From positions 310,001-374,000 of the forward strand of contig JAJEHN010000009.1 in assembly GCA_022823665.1 (NCBI GenBank): DNA of 64,000 nucleotides, given 5' to 3'. Below, piece after piece: positions 62,451 through 64,000 of the stretch; the stretch's first letter is position 1, and each line of letters begins with the position of its first letter. A program made the position numbers and the translations under genes. The notes under the pieces were generated by a model. The model did not search any database, was not told the DNA's origin, and saw nothing but the letters and a program-made list of their open reading frames with translations. This DNA comes from Thermoanaerobaculia bacterium. GTDB taxonomy: Bacteria; Acidobacteriota; Thermoanaerobaculia; Multivoradales; Multivoraceae.

Positions 62451-64000
62451 ATGCACAGAACCTCCTGCTGCGGTTGCGCTCTGGCCCTGGTCGCTCTTTC
62501 CTTCGGACCGGCCCGGGCGGCTGAACCAGGCGATTTCGCAAGCGACGGCGCGACGGAACAGCAACTGGTAGAGGAAGCGGTCCTCGGAGGTTTCGCGCGC
62601 GGCATGCTCCTTGGCGCGACGGACACGGTGGTGCAACGGTTCGCGAAAGGGCCGGGCCGAAACCGCGTGAAGATGAAGTCACTCGACCGTTGCGAAGGCG
62701 GACGTCGACAGCGCATCGACGTGGAGCGCACCGCTCTGGATGGAGGCCGGGCAGCGGGCCGGGAGGTGTGCGGAACGCCCGACATGGACTTCGACTTCGC
62801 GACCGACAGTTTCGAGTTCGTTCACAAGGTCGAGCCGCTCGACGAGGAGCGCCCGGGCGGAACGCTGTCGCTCTGGGGAGCCGGGGCTCGCCGCTCGCTT
62901 CGCGGACGAGCGGGTCGGAACTCGTACTCGGTCGCGCCGGAACTGCCCTTCGTCGGCGTCGACTACTCCGCCGGACACCTCATGGTCGGGACCGCCGTGT
63001 CCTGGTTCGACGCCACCGGGCGCTACCGGCTGGCGAACACCGGCGGCGCCGCCATGCGTCTCGACCTCAGCGGCATCTACCCCTACGCCCGCTACGCGTC
63101 CGGTTGTCGCGGGCCGTCCCGGAAGTCGTGCCGGACGGAGCTCTGGGCAGTGGGCGCCATGGGCCACGGCGACCTCGTTGGAGACGCGGACCAGACAGCG
63201 GGATCACCTCCGTCTTCCGACGCACGCATGCGGCTCGGCCTCGCCGGCTTCCGCCAGCGGGTGGCGACCGCCGGGTCACTCGAGTTCGCCCTGCGCGGCG
63301 ACGTCGGCTCCGCCGTCATCGAGGGCGGCGACGACTTCGGCCGACAGGCCGGGGACGCCAGTCTCGGCGGCGACGCGAGCAGGGGACGAATCGGTCTCGA
63401 AGGCTCCCTGACCCGCAAGGTCGGCGCGGTCGTCTTCCGCCCCTTCACCCAGGTGGCCCAGCGCTATGACGGCGGTTCCTCGACGAGCGGAACCGGGACG
63501 GAACTCGCCGGAGGCCTGGAGCTGATCGCCGCCGACGGCCGGCTGCGCGTCCATGCCACCGGCAGGACGCTGGTCACTCAGGGCCTGGCGCGCTACGAGG
63601 AAGAGGGCGTGGGCGCCACGATCGAGCTGCGTCCAGCGACAAGGGACGGCGAGGGACTGTCGTTGCTGGTCGCCCGGCAGTTTGGCGGCGCATCCGCGCG
63701 TGCGAACGCCCTGTGGCGCTCCGACGCTCCCCGGTGGCTCGGCATGTCTCCCGATACGCTGGCGAGCGTCTCCGCCCGCCGGGATCCCGGAGCGTCGCAC
63801 ACCAGGGCCGAAGTCGCCTGGGGCATGGGAATCGGCACATCCATGGTGACGCCCTTCGCCCAGGCCGTGGCCGCCACCTCAACCGGGCGGGAGCACCTTC
63901 GCCTCGGCGTGCGCCACTCGATGCGCAAGGGCTCGCCTCACCGGTTGAACCTGGAAATCACGGCCGAGCGGCCGGAAGTCACGCTGAGCCGAGACCTTGC
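62451..64000 (+). CDS. Outer-membrane beta-barrel protein, autotransporter-barrel-like (runs off window)
   Basis: An open frame of at least 517 residues with no stop before the window edge. The signal peptide is MHRTSCCGCALALVALSFG to PARA-AE. A small middle section (80-140) has scattered cysteines. Residues about 160-517 are made of alternating amphipathic strands with the look of an outer-membrane barrel, especially RYDGGSSTSGTGTELAGGLEL, ARYEEEGVGATIEL and DGEGLSLLVARQFGG, which resemble barrel domains attached to surface proteins in marine bacteria. The ATG has only a weak ribosome site. Function and length unknown because the C-terminus is missing. Confidence 0.65.
   Translation, partial: MHRTSCCGCALALVALSFGPARAAEPGDFASDGATEQQLVEEAVLGGFARGMLLGATDTVVQRFAKGPGRNRVKMKSLDRCEGGRRQRIDVERTALDGGRAAGREVCGTPDMDFDFATDSFEFVHKVEPLDEERPGGTLSLWGAGARRSLRGRAGRNSYSVAPELPFVGVDYSAGHLMVGTAVSWFDATGRYRLANTGGAAMRLDLSGIYPYARYASGCRGPSRKSCRTELWAVGAMGHGDLVGDADQTAGSPPSSDARMRLGLAGFRQRVATAGSLEFALRGDVGSAVIEGGDDFGRQAGDASLGGDASRGRIGLEGSLTRKVGAVVFRPFTQVAQRYDGGSSTSGTGTELAGGLELIAADGRLRVHATGRTLVTQGLARYEEEGVGATIELRPATRDGEGLSLLVARQFGGASARANALWRSDAPRWLGMSPDTLASVSARRDPGASHTRAEVAWGMGIGTSMVTPFAQAVAATSTGREHLRLGVRHSMRKGSPHRLNLEITAERPEVTLSRDL

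Overview
The window is a 64 kb piece of a GC-rich bacterial chromosome packed with genes on both strands. No gap between genes exceeds 200 bp, and I saw no rRNA, tRNA, insertion sequence, phage gene or CRISPR array. The gene content fits an aerobic, Gram-negative heterotroph: Tat and lipoprotein signals, outer-membrane barrels, an RND efflux system, a class II DAHP synthase, an ICL2-type isocitrate lyase and a membrane ETF dehydrogenase of the EtfD type. The lysine-rich VWA lipoprotein-like protein and the secreted protein built of carboxypeptidase-regulatory-like repeats are typical of Acidobacteriota, so that phylum is my best guess; this is inference from family content, not from a marker gene.

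Layout. 1-9051: a partial isocitrate lyase (minus strand), then on the plus strand a ThDP-dependent 2-oxoacid decarboxylase-like enzyme and a four-gene molybdenum hydroxylase module: Tat-exported 2Fe-2S subunit, Mo subunit, FAD subunit with extra cysteines for a 4Fe-4S cluster, and a multihaem-capable cytochrome b anchor. 9082-16373 (minus): two secreted proteins of unknown role, a LinB-type haloalkane dehalogenase and a VWA protein. 16543-19462 (plus): an AAA-VWA protein and a MoxR-like AAA ATPase, arranged like the D and I subunits of a magnesium-chelatase-type machine. 19475-24573: a secreted protein of unknown function, then a second, two-gene Mo hydroxylase and a DUF3187 outer-membrane protein. 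24570-32715: an M20 amidohydrolase and a zinc alcohol dehydrogenase (minus), gamma-glutamyltransferase and an M16 protease lipoprotein (plus), and an orphan.

32738-41180 (minus): a complete RND tripartite efflux operon (outer-membrane factor, adaptor, pump) preceded by a lone HyuA-type hydantoinase subunit. 41214-49967 (minus): a transglutaminase-TPR lipoprotein, DUF4126, MurJ, a PilZ-TM-AMIN protein, DAHP synthase, a queuosine precursor transporter, a TerB-like protein and a short acyl-CoA dehydrogenase-like protein. 50093-54294: an aminotransferase (plus), TrpS and a sodium:solute symporter with a small membrane partner (minus). 54399-64000 (plus): an isoaspartyl peptidase lipoprotein coupled to a propionyl-CoA synthetase, a structured intergenic region, the membrane ETF:quinone oxidoreductase EtfD, a TetR regulator with a clear operator over its promoter, EtfB and EtfA, and the start of an outer-membrane barrel protein that runs off the edge.

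How it fits together. Several modules feed electrons to the quinone pool (Mo hydroxylase plus cytochrome b; acyl-CoA dehydrogenases via EtfBA and EtfD), and others handle short-chain acids (PrpE, ICL2, symporter). The most unusual items are the membrane-anchored exported Mo hydroxylase, the PilZ-TM-AMIN protein whose gene overlaps murJ, the chelatase-like AAA/VWA pair with a degenerate sensor-1, and the intergenic region at 57464-57661 with three different inverted repeats.
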